A stretch of DNA of 64,000 nucleotides from Gordonia sp. OPL2 (GTDB lineage Bacteria; Actinomycetota; Actinomycetes; Mycobacteriales; Mycobacteriaceae): positions 1 through 64,000 of the forward strand of contig NZ_RKME01000027.1 in the NCBI RefSeq assembly GCF_003797825.1. Direction: 5' to 3'. Made by a program: the position numbers and the translations under genes. The notes below the pieces were generated by a model. That model did no database searches, had not been told where the DNA came from, and saw nothing but the letters and a program-made list of their open reading frames with translations. Below, piece after piece: positions 19,725 through 27,081 of this stretch. Numbering within the stretch: the first letter of the stretch is position 1; each line of letters begins with the position of its first letter.

Positions 19725-20759
19725 GTGACCCCGCAGCCGCCGAACACCCCGGGCAACCGTCCACATTTCACGTCGATGCCCGACCTCGCCCTGCGCGACC
19801 TGGGTGGCGCGGTGGTCTGGACGAACGATGATCTCTTCGCCGAGGCGCAGAATCTGATCAAGACACCGCCGGCGCAGTATCAGCCGGCGACCTTCGGCCA
19901 CAAGGGCCAGGTGTACGACGGCTGGGAGACCCGCCGACGACGCGAGACCGGTGTCGACCAGGCAATCGTGCGACTCGGCGCGCCCGGCGTCGTCTACGGC
20001 GTCGTCGTCGACACGTCGTGGTTCAAGGGCAACTACCCGCCTTACATCTCGGTGGAGGCGGCTGCCGTCGAAGGTGTGGCATCGGTCGGTCAGCTGCTCG
20101 ACGACACCGAGTGGGTGACCATCGTCGAGAAGTCGGCCGTCGACGGCGACACCCGGAATCCGTTCAAGGTCGACGCCAAGAACCGGTTCACCCATGTCCG
20201 GCTGTCGATGCATCCCGACGGCGGCGTCGCCCGGTTCCGCGTGCACGGACGAGGCGTCCCCGACCCGCATTTCTTCCGGTACGGCCACTTCGACCTGGCC
20301 GCACTCGAGAACGGCGGGCTGATCACCGCCTGCTCCAACATGTTCTACGGCTCACCCAACAACCTGCTGATGCCGGGACGGGCACGGCACATGGGCGAGG
20401 GCTGGGAGACGTCGCGTCGCCGTGACTCGGGCAACGACTGGGTGCAGGTCCGGCTGGCCGGGCGCAGCAATGTCAGCCTGGTCGAACTCGACACCAGCTA
20501 CTTCCTCGGCAATGCTCCCGGCTCCGCGACGGTCCGCGGGCGCGACGGCGAGGACGGCGAGTGGTTCGACGTGCTCGGCCGCACCGATCTGCAGCCGGAC
20601 ACCCGCCACCGATTCGTCCTCGACCTGGACCGTCCGATGACCGAGGCCCGCCTCGACATCTTCCCCGACGGGGGGATGGCCCGCTTCAAGCTCTACGGGA
20701 CCCTGACCGGAGATGCCGAGGCCGCACTCGTCGAGCAGTGGGAGCGCGGCGAGGCCTGA
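19725..20759 (+). CDS. alc: Allantoicase
   Basis: Hydrolyses allantoate to ureidoglycolate and urea in purine breakdown. The 344-residue protein consists of two similar beta-jelly-roll repeats. Each has a GWETRRRRETG / GWETSRRRDSG motif, a VDTSWFKGNYPP / LDTSYFLGNAPG motif and a VRLSMHPDGGVARFRVHG / LDIFPDGGMARFKLYG motif, as expected for allantoicase. GTG start at 19725. No other ureide genes (allantoinase, ureidoglycolate lyase) are in this window, so the pathway must be completed elsewhere. It is divergent from marR. Confidence 0.95.
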   Translation: MTPQPPNTPGNRPHFTSMPDLALRDLGGAVVWTNDDLFAEAQNLIKTPPAQYQPATFGHKGQVYDGWETRRRRETGVDQAIVRLGAPGVVYGVVVDTSWFKGNYPPYISVEAAAVEGVASVGQLLDDTEWVTIVEKSAVDGDTRNPFKVDAKNRFTHVRLSMHPDGGVARFRVHGRGVPDPHFFRYGHFDLAALENGGLITACSNMFYGSPNNLLMPGRARHMGEGWETSRRRDSGNDWVQVRLAGRSNVSLVELDTSYFLGNAPGSATVRGRDGEDGEWFDVLGRTDLQPDTRHRFVLDLDRPMTEARLDIFPDGGMARFKLYGTLTGDAEAALVEQWERGEA

Positions 20760-20956
20760 GCCCGCAGGCGCTCGGGCAAACCGCCCCGCAAAACCGCTCT
20801 CACGGAGCGTGTGACTGCCGGATCGACCGTCCGACCTGGGACTACGCAGAACCGCCGGGCGCATTTCGGGGGCGGTCACCACTTCCCGGGCGGCTTGTGG
20901 GCGCGTTCCCCCGGCCGAGGTGACGTTTCCGGCCGGCCTCAGGGCGGCGCCGTGGC

Positions 20957-21415
20957 TCAGGCGACGCGCCCCCGCGCCGGGTCCAGCAGCGGTAGCACCT
21001 GCTCACGCACCCGAGACTCGGTGGCGGAACCGTCGATGGGCACGATGATGACCGCATCGGCGATCTCCGCGATGTAGATGTCGCGGATCAGTGTCACCAG
21101 ACCGCGCGGGGTGCCGATGTAGCGGATCGTCTCGGGCACATCGTCCTCGGAGGCCGCCGGGTCACCGGCCGCGGCCCGCGCCGACGCCGGGTGCGGTGCG
21201 ATCGCGGCCTCCACCTCCAAGGCGACCACGAAGTTGGCCTGATCGTGGGTGCCGGAGCGGAGCAAGGACCGCGCGCGCTGCGCATCGCGCAACGTGGATC
21301 GTCGGACGACGATCGGAAATGACTGCGCGACATCGTCTCCGGCGATGGCGACCTGCAGACGCGGCCGCCCGATGCTGATGGTGGCCGACGTCGGCGCGGC
21401 GAACTCGATGGTCAC
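20957..21415 (-). CDS. Small protein of unknown function coupled to the cysteine-desulfurase-like gene
   Basis: A 152-residue protein with no motif I can assign firmly. The C-terminal half (YIGTPRGLVTLIRDIY...VREQVLPLLDP) faintly resembles the last helices of luciferase-like flavin monooxygenases, where a GTP.. start and a .PLL end are typical, but the barrel is missing. The GTG start (21413-21415) overlaps the upstream enzyme's stop in GTGA, so the two are co-translated and share the SAM-IV riboswitch. The 197 bases between it and allantoicase hold no gene. Confidence 0.6.
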   Translation of the reverse strand: MTIEFAAPTSATISIGRPRLQVAIAGDDVAQSFPIVVRRSTLRDAQRARSLLRSGTHDQANFVVALEVEAAIAPHPASARAAAGDPAASEDDVPETIRYIGTPRGLVTLIRDIYIAEIADAVIIVPIDGSATESRVREQVLPLLDPARGRVA

Positions 21416-22770
21416 GCTGTCCTCGCTCTCGTCAGCCCGCTCAGGGCATCGATGAGTCGGTCGATGTCGTCGGAGCCGGTGCCGAGCCCGAAGCTCGCGC
21501 GCACGGCCCCCTCGGGATGGCCCAGTCGCTTCAACAACGGATGAGCGCAGAACTTCCCGTCCCGCACGCCGATCCCCGCTGCAGAACTCAGGTACTCGGC
21601 GACCTCCCGCGGCGTGAAGCCCGCGACGTCGAAACCGGCGATGCCGACACGCTCGGTGGAGTCGCTGAAGATCCGCAGAGCGGTGACGCCGGTCAGACCC
21701 GCAAGGCCCTCGTCGAGCCGGGTGGTCAGCTCTGCCTCGTGCAGGCCGATCGACTCGAAGCCGATGTCGGCGAGCGCGTCGCAGGCCGCGGCGATCGCGA
21801 TGGCGCCGAGCACGTTCGGCGATCCCGCCTCGTGGCGCGCCGGTCCGGTGTGCCACTGCACGTCGGTACCCGATTCGTCGGATGCACCGACGGCGACGTG
21901 TGCCGATGCTCCGCCTCCGGCCAGGTACGGCGCGGCCTCGTCGAGCCAGTCCGAACGACCGACCAGGACACCGGCACCGAATGGCGCGTACAACTTGTGG
22001 CCGGAGAAGACCAGGTAGTCGATACCGTGGGAGACCATCGAGATCCGACGATGGGCGACGAGTTGCGCTGCATCGATCAGGATGCGCGCCCCGTGCCGGT
22101 GGGCGGCTGCGGCGAGTCGGCCGATCGGGAGCACCTCACCGGTGACGTTCGACGCCGCGGTCACCGCGAGGAGCGCCGCCGGCGACGACGCGAGCTCGGC
22201 CTCCAGCGCTGTCAGGGTGTCCTCGATGGTGTCGCAGGCCTGCACGATCCGCACCCGCGAGGAACCCGTCTGATCGGTCTCGCACCAGGGCAACAGGTTC
22301 GCGTGGTGCTCGATGTCGAGGACGACGACGTCACCGCGGGTCGCGTGCGCGGCGAGGTTGATCGCGTCGGTGGTGCCTCGCGTGAACACGACGCTGTCGT
22401 CGATCCGCCCGCGGACGAACCGTCGGACGACGTCGCGTGCCGCCTCGTACCGACGCGTGGTGACCTGCGACAGATGGCCGGCACCGCGGTGCACGCTGGC
22501 GTACTGGGCCAGCGCGCCCTGCACGGCACTCGCCACCTCCGCCAGTGCCGGCGCACTTGCCGCGTAGTCGAGGTTGGCGTAGCGAACCGGCGAGCCGGAC
22601 GCGCACGGCACGCACTCGTCGGCACCGACGACCCCGGCAAGGGGCGCGATGCCAGGCCGTCCGGTGAACGAGTCAGCGGTGGCGGTCACCGGGCTCGACT
22701 CGATGCAGGGTTCGACGTCGCCGGCGACGTCCGATGTGGTCGGCAACGGTGCTGAGAGAACAGCGGTCAT
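21412..22770 (-). CDS. PLP-dependent cysteine desulfurase-like aminotransferase class V
   Basis: A 452-residue fold-type I enzyme. The PLP lysine is in LVFSGHKLYAPFG (Lys259). LIDAAQLVAH supplies the cofactor aspartate, IEHHANLLPW the stacking histidine, and FTRGTTDAINLA the phosphate-binding stretch. These are SufS/CsdA features. The active-site loop near the C-terminus reads GKFCAHPLL with a cysteine. The ATG (22768-22770) is preceded by AGGAG at 8 bases, which decides the start; in-frame sequence upstream belongs to the riboswitch. SAM control suggests a role in sulfur amino-acid metabolism rather than general Fe-S assembly. The ~60-residue N-terminal extension is not conserved. Confidence 0.85.
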   Translation of the reverse strand: MTAVLSAPLPTTSDVAGDVEPCIESSPVTATADSFTGRPGIAPLAGVVGADECVPCASGSPVRYANLDYAASAPALAEVASAVQGALAQYASVHRGAGHLSQVTTRRYEAARDVVRRFVRGRIDDSVVFTRGTTDAINLAAHATRGDVVVLDIEHHANLLPWCETDQTGSSRVRIVQACDTIEDTLTALEAELASSPAALLAVTAASNVTGEVLPIGRLAAAAHRHGARILIDAAQLVAHRRISMVSHGIDYLVFSGHKLYAPFGAGVLVGRSDWLDEAAPYLAGGGASAHVAVGASDESGTDVQWHTGPARHEAGSPNVLGAIAIAAACDALADIGFESIGLHEAELTTRLDEGLAGLTGVTALRIFSDSTERVGIAGFDVAGFTPREVAEYLSSAAGIGVRDGKFCAHPLLKRLGHPEGAVRASFGLGTGSDDIDRLIDALSGLTRARTA

Positions 22771-22785
22771 GACAAATACTCCTGT

Positions 22786-22902
22786 GGAATCCGCACTTGC
22801 CGTGATCACCTCGAACACGGCCGGGTCGTCACCCGGAGCACCCCACCGCGGAGGAGGGTTGCCGACCAGCGAGCCGGGGCTTGTCACTGGCACTCATGAC
22901 CC
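22786..22902 (-). ncRNA. SAM-IV riboswitch
   Basis: Read on the minus strand from 22902, the leader starts GGGTCATGAGTGCCAG. It continues with the core GGCAACCCTCC, the conserved CCGCGGTGGGGTGC, then GGGTGACGACCC. The 5' GGGTC pairs with the 3' GACCC to close stem P1. A downstream stem and CACGGCAAGTGCGGAT complete the SAM-IV pattern. I matched this by eye to the SAM-IV consensus known from Actinomycetales. It lies 15 bases before the start codon of the desulfurase-like gene, so S-adenosylmethionine probably reduces its translation or transcription. Confidence 0.85.
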
Positions 22903-22909
22903 GCATCAA

Positions 22910-22938
22910 GAGTCACCCATGGCCGGTCGGGGTGTCAA
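22910..22938 (-). promoter_or_regulatory. Candidate promoter of the riboswitch transcript
   Basis: A perfect minus 35 hexamer TTGACA (complement of 22933-22938) is followed 17 bases later by TGACTC, a weak minus 10. The predicted transcript start falls near the first base of the riboswitch at about 22902. The position fits but the minus 10 is poor. Confidence 0.4.
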
Positions 22939-23031
22939 TTTTGATTCACCGTGCACGAAACCCCCGCTTCGCCCGACCCGAGGCCGCCCCGGTGTCGAAC
23001 GACGGCGCCTGCCGCGCAGTAGCGTGGAGGT

Positions 23032-24267
23032 GTGACTGCCGCCGACCGTGACTCGCTCGGGTCGGCCGCGTTCGTGTTGTCGCGGCCCTCCGGGAGGGTG
23101 ACCGCGGAGGGCGTCGACCGGCGCTTCGACGACGCCCACGCCGCCGCGCAGGCGCTCCGGACCGGAACGGTCGGAGCCGTCGTCGGTGCGTTTCCCTTCG
23201 ATCTCGATGACACCGCGGCGCTCATCACGCCCCACGCACTGAGCCGGTCCGAGCAGCCATGGCGTGGGGAGCGCGGCAGGTCGCGCACCATCTCGTCGAT
23301 GGCATTGCATCCCGATCCCGACGAGCACCGCGAGCGCATTCGCCGGGCCATCGCCGAGATCGGTTCCGGACGGCTCGAGAAGGTGGTGTTGGCCCGCTCG
23401 GTCGACCTCACCGTGGAGCCGGAGATCGATGTCGACGAGCTGATCGGCGCTCTGGCATTTGGCAATTCGGAGCGCAACGTGTTCGCGGTGGATCTGGGGG
23501 CCCTTCGTGACACTCCGCTGGCGCTCCGTTCCTCAGGGACCGGGGAGACATCCGCGCACTGTTCCACAGGTGGGGAGACATCCGAGGCCCGCTACTCAGG
23601 GACCGGGGAGACGTCCGACGGCGGGGGCGCCGCATCGGGCTCGGCGTGGCTACTCGGTGCGAGCCCGGAATCCTTGGTACGCAAGGAGGGTCGCGTGGTG
23701 ACCTGCCAGCCGTACGCGGGATCGGCTCCCCGATCGGCCGACCCGGTCGCCGACCGCGCCGCGGGCGAGGCCCTCCTCTCATCGGCGAAGGACCTGGCCG
23801 AGCACGCCTTCGTCGTCGACCATCTGCGAAATCGACTGGGGCCACTGTGTTCCGATCTCGACGCCCCGGGCAGACCGGAACTCCGCTCGACAGGCGAGAT
23901 CTGGCATCTCGCGACACCCATCCGGGGAATCCTGCGCGACGAGTCGCTCACCGCCCTCGACCTGGCATTGTCGCTGACCCCGACACCCGCGGTCTGCGGC
24001 ACACCGAGTACTACTGCCGCACAGTTCATCCGCGAGGTCGAGGGCTGTCGCGGCCTGTACGGCGGCGCGGTCGGTTGGTGCGACGAGCACGGTGACGGGG
24101 AATGGATGGTCACCATCCGCTGTCTCGAACTGTCCACCGATCGACATCGGCTGCGCACGTGGGCGGGCGGCGGCATCGTCGCCCAGTCCGATCCGCAGGC
24201 CGAGGTGGACGAGACCACGGCGAAGCTACGGACGGTGTTCAACGCGCTGGGGCTGGAGCACCCGTGA
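23032..24267 (+). CDS. Isochorismate synthase (EntC/MenF family) with in-frame repeat insert
   Basis: Converts chorismate to isochorismate for salicylate/dihydroxybenzoate siderophores or menaquinone. 411 residues. Family motifs: EKVVLAR (catalytic Lys ~117), LLGASPESLVRKEG, QPYAGSAPR, STGEIWHLATPIRG, TPTPAVCGTP and GLYGGAVGW. Residues ~161-203 are an extra Ser/Gly/Thr-rich stretch with three GETS copies, encoded by tandem DNA repeats; without it the length is near 370, normal for the family. GGAGG ends one base before the GTG at 23032, unusually close. Divergent from the SAM-IV gene. Whether the product feeds siderophore or quinone synthesis is open; nearby iron genes favour the former. Confidence 0.88.
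   Translation: MTAADRDSLGSAAFVLSRPSGRVTAEGVDRRFDDAHAAAQALRTGTVGAVVGAFPFDLDDTAALITPHALSRSEQPWRGERGRSRTISSMALHPDPDEHRERIRRAIAEIGSGRLEKVVLARSVDLTVEPEIDVDELIGALAFGNSERNVFAVDLGALRDTPLALRSSGTGETSAHCSTGGETSEARYSGTGETSDGGGAASGSAWLLGASPESLVRKEGRVVTCQPYAGSAPRSADPVADRAAGEALLSSAKDLAEHAFVVDHLRNRLGPLCSDLDAPGRPELRSTGEIWHLATPIRGILRDESLTALDLALSLTPTPAVCGTPSTTAAQFIREVEGCRGLYGGAVGWCDEHGDGEWMVTIRCLELSTDRHRLRTWAGGGIVAQSDPQAEVDETTAKLRTVFNALGLEHP
23529..23622 (+). repeat. Three ~30-bp tandem repeats inside the isochorismate synthase gene
   Basis: Three units share the core CTCAGGGACCGGGGAGACAT with CCG following: about 23529-23560, 23561-23590 (with three bases missing) and 23591-23622. All keep the reading frame and encode GTGETS, TGGETS and GTGETS. 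The core CTCAGGGA(T/C)CGGG is the same as in the intergenic arrays at 25240-25462 and 46766-47088, so the insert looks like an invasion of a coding region by that repeat family. Confidence 0.8.
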
Positions 24268-25220
24268 CCGACGACTTCTTGATCGCCCGCAACCCGGAGG
24301 AGAACTCGTCGCTGCCGTTCATCGTGCGAATACCGCTCGGCGCCAACGGCATCATTCTCAAGGTGCGGGACACCTGGCCGCGCACCACCAAGATCTACTG
24401 CCATCGCGCCGAGGCCTGGCCGGCCGACCCCGACATCGTCGAGACACTGCCCGTGCGGAGCGTGTCCCGCCGCGGTGCCGCAATCGATCTCGTGCTCGAA
24501 CGGGGCCGCGAGAACAGATCCCAATTCGTCCTGACCCGCGCCCGGGGGCGCGAGATGATCTTCTGGCAGTCGCGGCGGACGACGAAGCAGGCCCGACCGA
24601 ACGTCACCCTGCCGACCGCCCGCGCGCACGGTCAGGTGCTGCAGATCGTCGTCGACTCACAGGAACGCTACGCATACGGGTTCACCCATCAGCAGACGTC
24701 GATCGAGCGCCGCAAACTTCCCGCCGGTGACTACGGTGTCGTCGACGGTGACACCGTCGTCGGTGCTGTCGAGCGCAAGTCGATCGACGATCTGAGTGCG
24801 GGTCTGACCTCGGGCAAGCTCACGTTTCAACTCGCCGATCTCGCCGGCCTGCACCGGGCGGCGCTGGTGGTCGAGGCACCATACAGTGCCCTGTTCAAGC
24901 GCGAGTATGTCGCGGGGGCCACGCTCGCCGAGGCCGTCGCCGAAGCGCAGGTCCGTTTTCCGCGGGTGCCGATCGTGTTCTGCGACAACAGGAAGATGGC
25001 CGAGGAGTGGACTTACCGCTGGCTCGGTGCGGTGCTGCACGAATGGCGGCTGTCGCAGCGCACCGACATCGTCGTCGCCGATCTCGAGGGGCCCTCGGCG
25101 AGTCCGGCCGAGATCCGTGCCTGGGCGGTCGACAACGGGCTCGAGGTGCCGGCCAAGGGCCGAATACCCACTCGCGTGCGGCAGGCCTGGGAAGCGCGCA
25201 ACGACCGTCGCGAAAGCTGA
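24264..25220 (+). CDS. ERCC4-type nuclease domain fused to an Lsr2-like DNA-binding tail
   Basis: A 318-residue protein. Residues ~125-260 form an ERCC4/XPF-type nuclease domain: IVVDSQE (Asp131) and the catalytic VERKSIDD (Glu170-Arg-Lys, Asp175). Residues ~278-312 (SPAEIRAWAVDNGLEVPAKG, then IPTRV..AWEA) closely follow the C-terminal DNA-binding domain of Lsr2, with the AT-hook-like KGR core. The N-terminal ~120 residues are unassigned. The GTG (24264) overlaps the isochorismate synthase stop in GTGA. The combination suggests a structure-specific nuclease guided to DNA by the Lsr2-like tail; this is inference. Confidence 0.8.
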   Translation: MTDDFLIARNPEENSSLPFIVRIPLGANGIILKVRDTWPRTTKIYCHRAEAWPADPDIVETLPVRSVSRRGAAIDLVLERGRENRSQFVLTRARGREMIFWQSRRTTKQARPNVTLPTARAHGQVLQIVVDSQERYAYGFTHQQTSIERRKLPAGDYGVVDGDTVVGAVERKSIDDLSAGLTSGKLTFQLADLAGLHRAALVVEAPYSALFKREYVAGATLAEAVAEAQVRFPRVPIVFCDNRKMAEEWTYRWLGAVLHEWRLSQRTDIVVADLEGPSASPAEIRAWAVDNGLEVPAKGRIPTRVRQAWEARNDRRES

Positions 25221-25239
25221 GGGCACGCACCGGGAGTGG

Positions 25240-25462
25240 ACCCTTCGTGGCTTCGTCGCTGCGCTCCTCGCACCTCAGGGATCGGGCGAGGAGGGAGCCC
25301 CGTGCACCGCACTCAGGGATCGGGCGTGAAGCGAGCCCCGTGCACCGCACCTCAGGGAGCGGGCGTGAAGCGAGCCTGCGAGCATCTCCGGTCAGGCGAG
25401 GAGCGGGCCTGCAGCATCTCCGGTCCCTGAGGAGCGAGCCTGCGAGCGTCACGAAGGGCCGA
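25240..25462. repeat. Intergenic array of CTCAGGGATCGG-type repeats
   Basis: This convergent gap begins with CCCTTCGTGGCTTCGTCG and ends with the inverse CACGAAGGGCC, so its ends are inverted. Inside are repeated units such as CACCTCAGGGATCGGGCG, GCACTCAGGGATCGGGCG and GCACCTCAGGGAGCGGGCG, each followed by GAAGCGAGCC or similar; near the right end the orientation flips to CCCTGAGGAGCGAGCCTGCG. No open frame is credible here. It belongs to the same family as the array at 46766-47088. Confidence 0.8.
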
Positions 25463-26695
25463 CTACCCCAGTGCGCGATCGAGATCCGCGAGCAGGTCGT
25501 CGACACCTTCGAGTCCGACGGACAGGCGGACGACCGAGTCGGTGACACCGATGGCCGCGCGCCCCTCCGGCCCCATCGCGCGATGCGTCGTCGTCGCCGG
25601 ATGCGTGATCAGCGACTTCGAGTCACCGAGATTGTTGGAGATGTCCACCACCTGCAAGGCGTTGAGCACCTCGAACGCACGCTTCTTGCCGTCGACACCG
25701 TCGCGGTCGCCGATCTCGAAGGTGACCACAGTGCCGCCGCCCGACATCTGCGACGTCGCCAGGTCGTATTGCGGATGTGACTGCAGGAAGGGGTATTTCA
25801 CCCACCGGACCCGATCGTCGGCCTCGAGGAACTCGGCGATCCGCAACGCCGACGACACCGACGCATCGAGGCGAAGGCGCATCGTCTCGAGGCCCTTGAG
25901 CATCGTCCACGCGTTGAAGGGGCTCATCGCGGGGCCGGTGTGGCGCATCAGCGTCTGCACGGGACCGTCGATGTACTCCTTGGTCCCGAGGACCGCGCCG
26001 CCCATCACGCGGCCCTGGCCGTCGATGTGCTTGGTGCCGGAATACACGATGACATCGGCACCCATGTCGAGCCCGCTTTGCAGCAGCGGTGTGGCGAAGA
26101 CGTTGTCCAGCACCACTTGTGCGCCCGCGGCATGGGCCAACGCGGTCACCGCGCGGACGTCGACGAGGGTCTGCATCGGGTTCGACGGGGTCTCGAAGAA
26201 CACCGCGGTGGTCGGCTTCGACAGCGCGGCCTCCCACTGGTCGAGATCCTCTCCGTCGACGAAGACGGTCTCGACTCCCCACCGGGGCAGAATCTCGTTG
26301 CAGACCACGAAGCACGAACCGAAGAGGCTGCGCGCGGCCACCAGACGGTCACCTGCCTTGAGCAGTGCACCGAGCGCGACGAAGACCGCCGCCATGCCGC
26401 TCGCGGTGGCGAAACACGCCTCGGCACCCTCGAGTTGCCGCAGCCGCTCCTGGAACATCTCGACGGTGGGGTTCCCGTAGCGGGAGTAGACGAATCGCTC
26501 GTCCTCACCGGTGAAGGCGCGTTCGGCGGCCTCCGCCGAGTCGTAGACGTAGCCGCTGGTCAGGTAGAGCGCCTCGGACGTCTCGAAGAATCCCGAGCGG
26601 TCCAGCCCTGCGCGTACCGCCAGCGTGTCCGGCGAAACCCCTTCGGGCAGTTGCCTGCTCACGACTGCCGCCACGGGAGATTGAGCGCCCGCCAT
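25463..26695 (-). CDS. metZ: O-succinylhomoserine sulfhydrylase MetZ
   Basis: Forms homocysteine from O-succinyl- (or O-acetyl-) homoserine and sulfide. 410 residues of the Cys/Met-metabolism PLP family: FVYSRYGNPTVEMFQERL, SGMAAVFVALGALL, ETPSNPMQTLVD, VLDNVFATPLLQ, the PLP-lysine motif YSGTKHIDGQGR and the C-terminal DSKSLITHPATTTH with LSVGLE. The order metZ-rhodanese equals Rv0391-Rv0390. The start overlaps the end of the rhodanese gene by 37 bases, indicating co-transcription. Together with the SAM-controlled gene nearby, this forms a sulfur-metabolism neighbourhood. Confidence 0.94.
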   Translation of the reverse strand: MAGAQSPVAAVVSRQLPEGVSPDTLAVRAGLDRSGFFETSEALYLTSGYVYDSAEAAERAFTGEDERFVYSRYGNPTVEMFQERLRQLEGAEACFATASGMAAVFVALGALLKAGDRLVAARSLFGSCFVVCNEILPRWGVETVFVDGEDLDQWEAALSKPTTAVFFETPSNPMQTLVDVRAVTALAHAAGAQVVLDNVFATPLLQSGLDMGADVIVYSGTKHIDGQGRVMGGAVLGTKEYIDGPVQTLMRHTGPAMSPFNAWTMLKGLETMRLRLDASVSSALRIAEFLEADDRVRWVKYPFLQSHPQYDLATSQMSGGGTVVTFEIGDRDGVDGKKRAFEVLNALQVVDISNNLGDSKSLITHPATTTHRAMGPEGRAAIGVTDSVVRLSVGLEGVDDLLADLDRALG

Positions 26696-27081
26696 CCGGT
26701 GGCGCCACGATGGTCGTTCTCGTCGAGCCCACCCTCGAATCCGTCGAGGATGTTGTAGGCGGCGCCGATGCCGTCCGACGTCGCGGCCTCGGCGGCCGCG
26801 ATCGAGCGATGCCCGGACCGGCAGATGAAGATGACCTCGTTCTCGTCGGAGATGCCGGCCTCACGCAGCTGCGCGGTGAATGCCTCGTTCGGCCGGCCGT
26901 CGGGGAAGGTGTTCCACTCGACGAACACCGTCCGTTTGCCGATGACCTCGAGATCGGGCACGCCGACGAAGGACCACTCGGCCCGTGTCCGACAGTCGAC
27001 GAGGACCGTGTTCGGATCGTTCTCCAGTTTCTCCCACGCCTCCTGCGGCGTGAGGTCTCCCGAGTAGCTCACGACGTACAC
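26659..27081 (-). CDS. Single-domain rhodanese-like sulfurtransferase
   Basis: A 140-residue rhodanese domain with the persulfide-forming cysteine in FICRSGHRS and the N-terminal VLVDCRTRAEW motif. It probably carries sulfane sulfur, perhaps to or from the metZ product pathway; the partner is not shown by sequence. GTG start at 27079-27081, overlapping the upstream gene by 13 bases. The 3' end overlaps metZ by 37 bases. Matches Rv0390, also next to metZ. Confidence 0.9.
   Translation of the reverse strand: MYVVSYSGDLTPQEAWEKLENDPNTVLVDCRTRAEWSFVGVPDLEVIGKRTVFVEWNTFPDGRPNEAFTAQLREAGISDENEVIFICRSGHRSIAAAEAATSDGIGAAYNILDGFEGGLDENDHRGATGWRALNLPWRQS

Noticed and set aside
20760-20956. Possible RNA gene or coding region between allantoicase and the small protein
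   Set aside because: I see only GC-rich sequence with weak short dyads, no tRNA-like fold, no terminator with good stem and no credible open frame.
22771-22893. Longer N-terminus for the cysteine-desulfurase-like protein
   Set aside because: The upstream open frame runs through the SAM-IV riboswitch, and a good ribosome site stands before the ATG at 22770.
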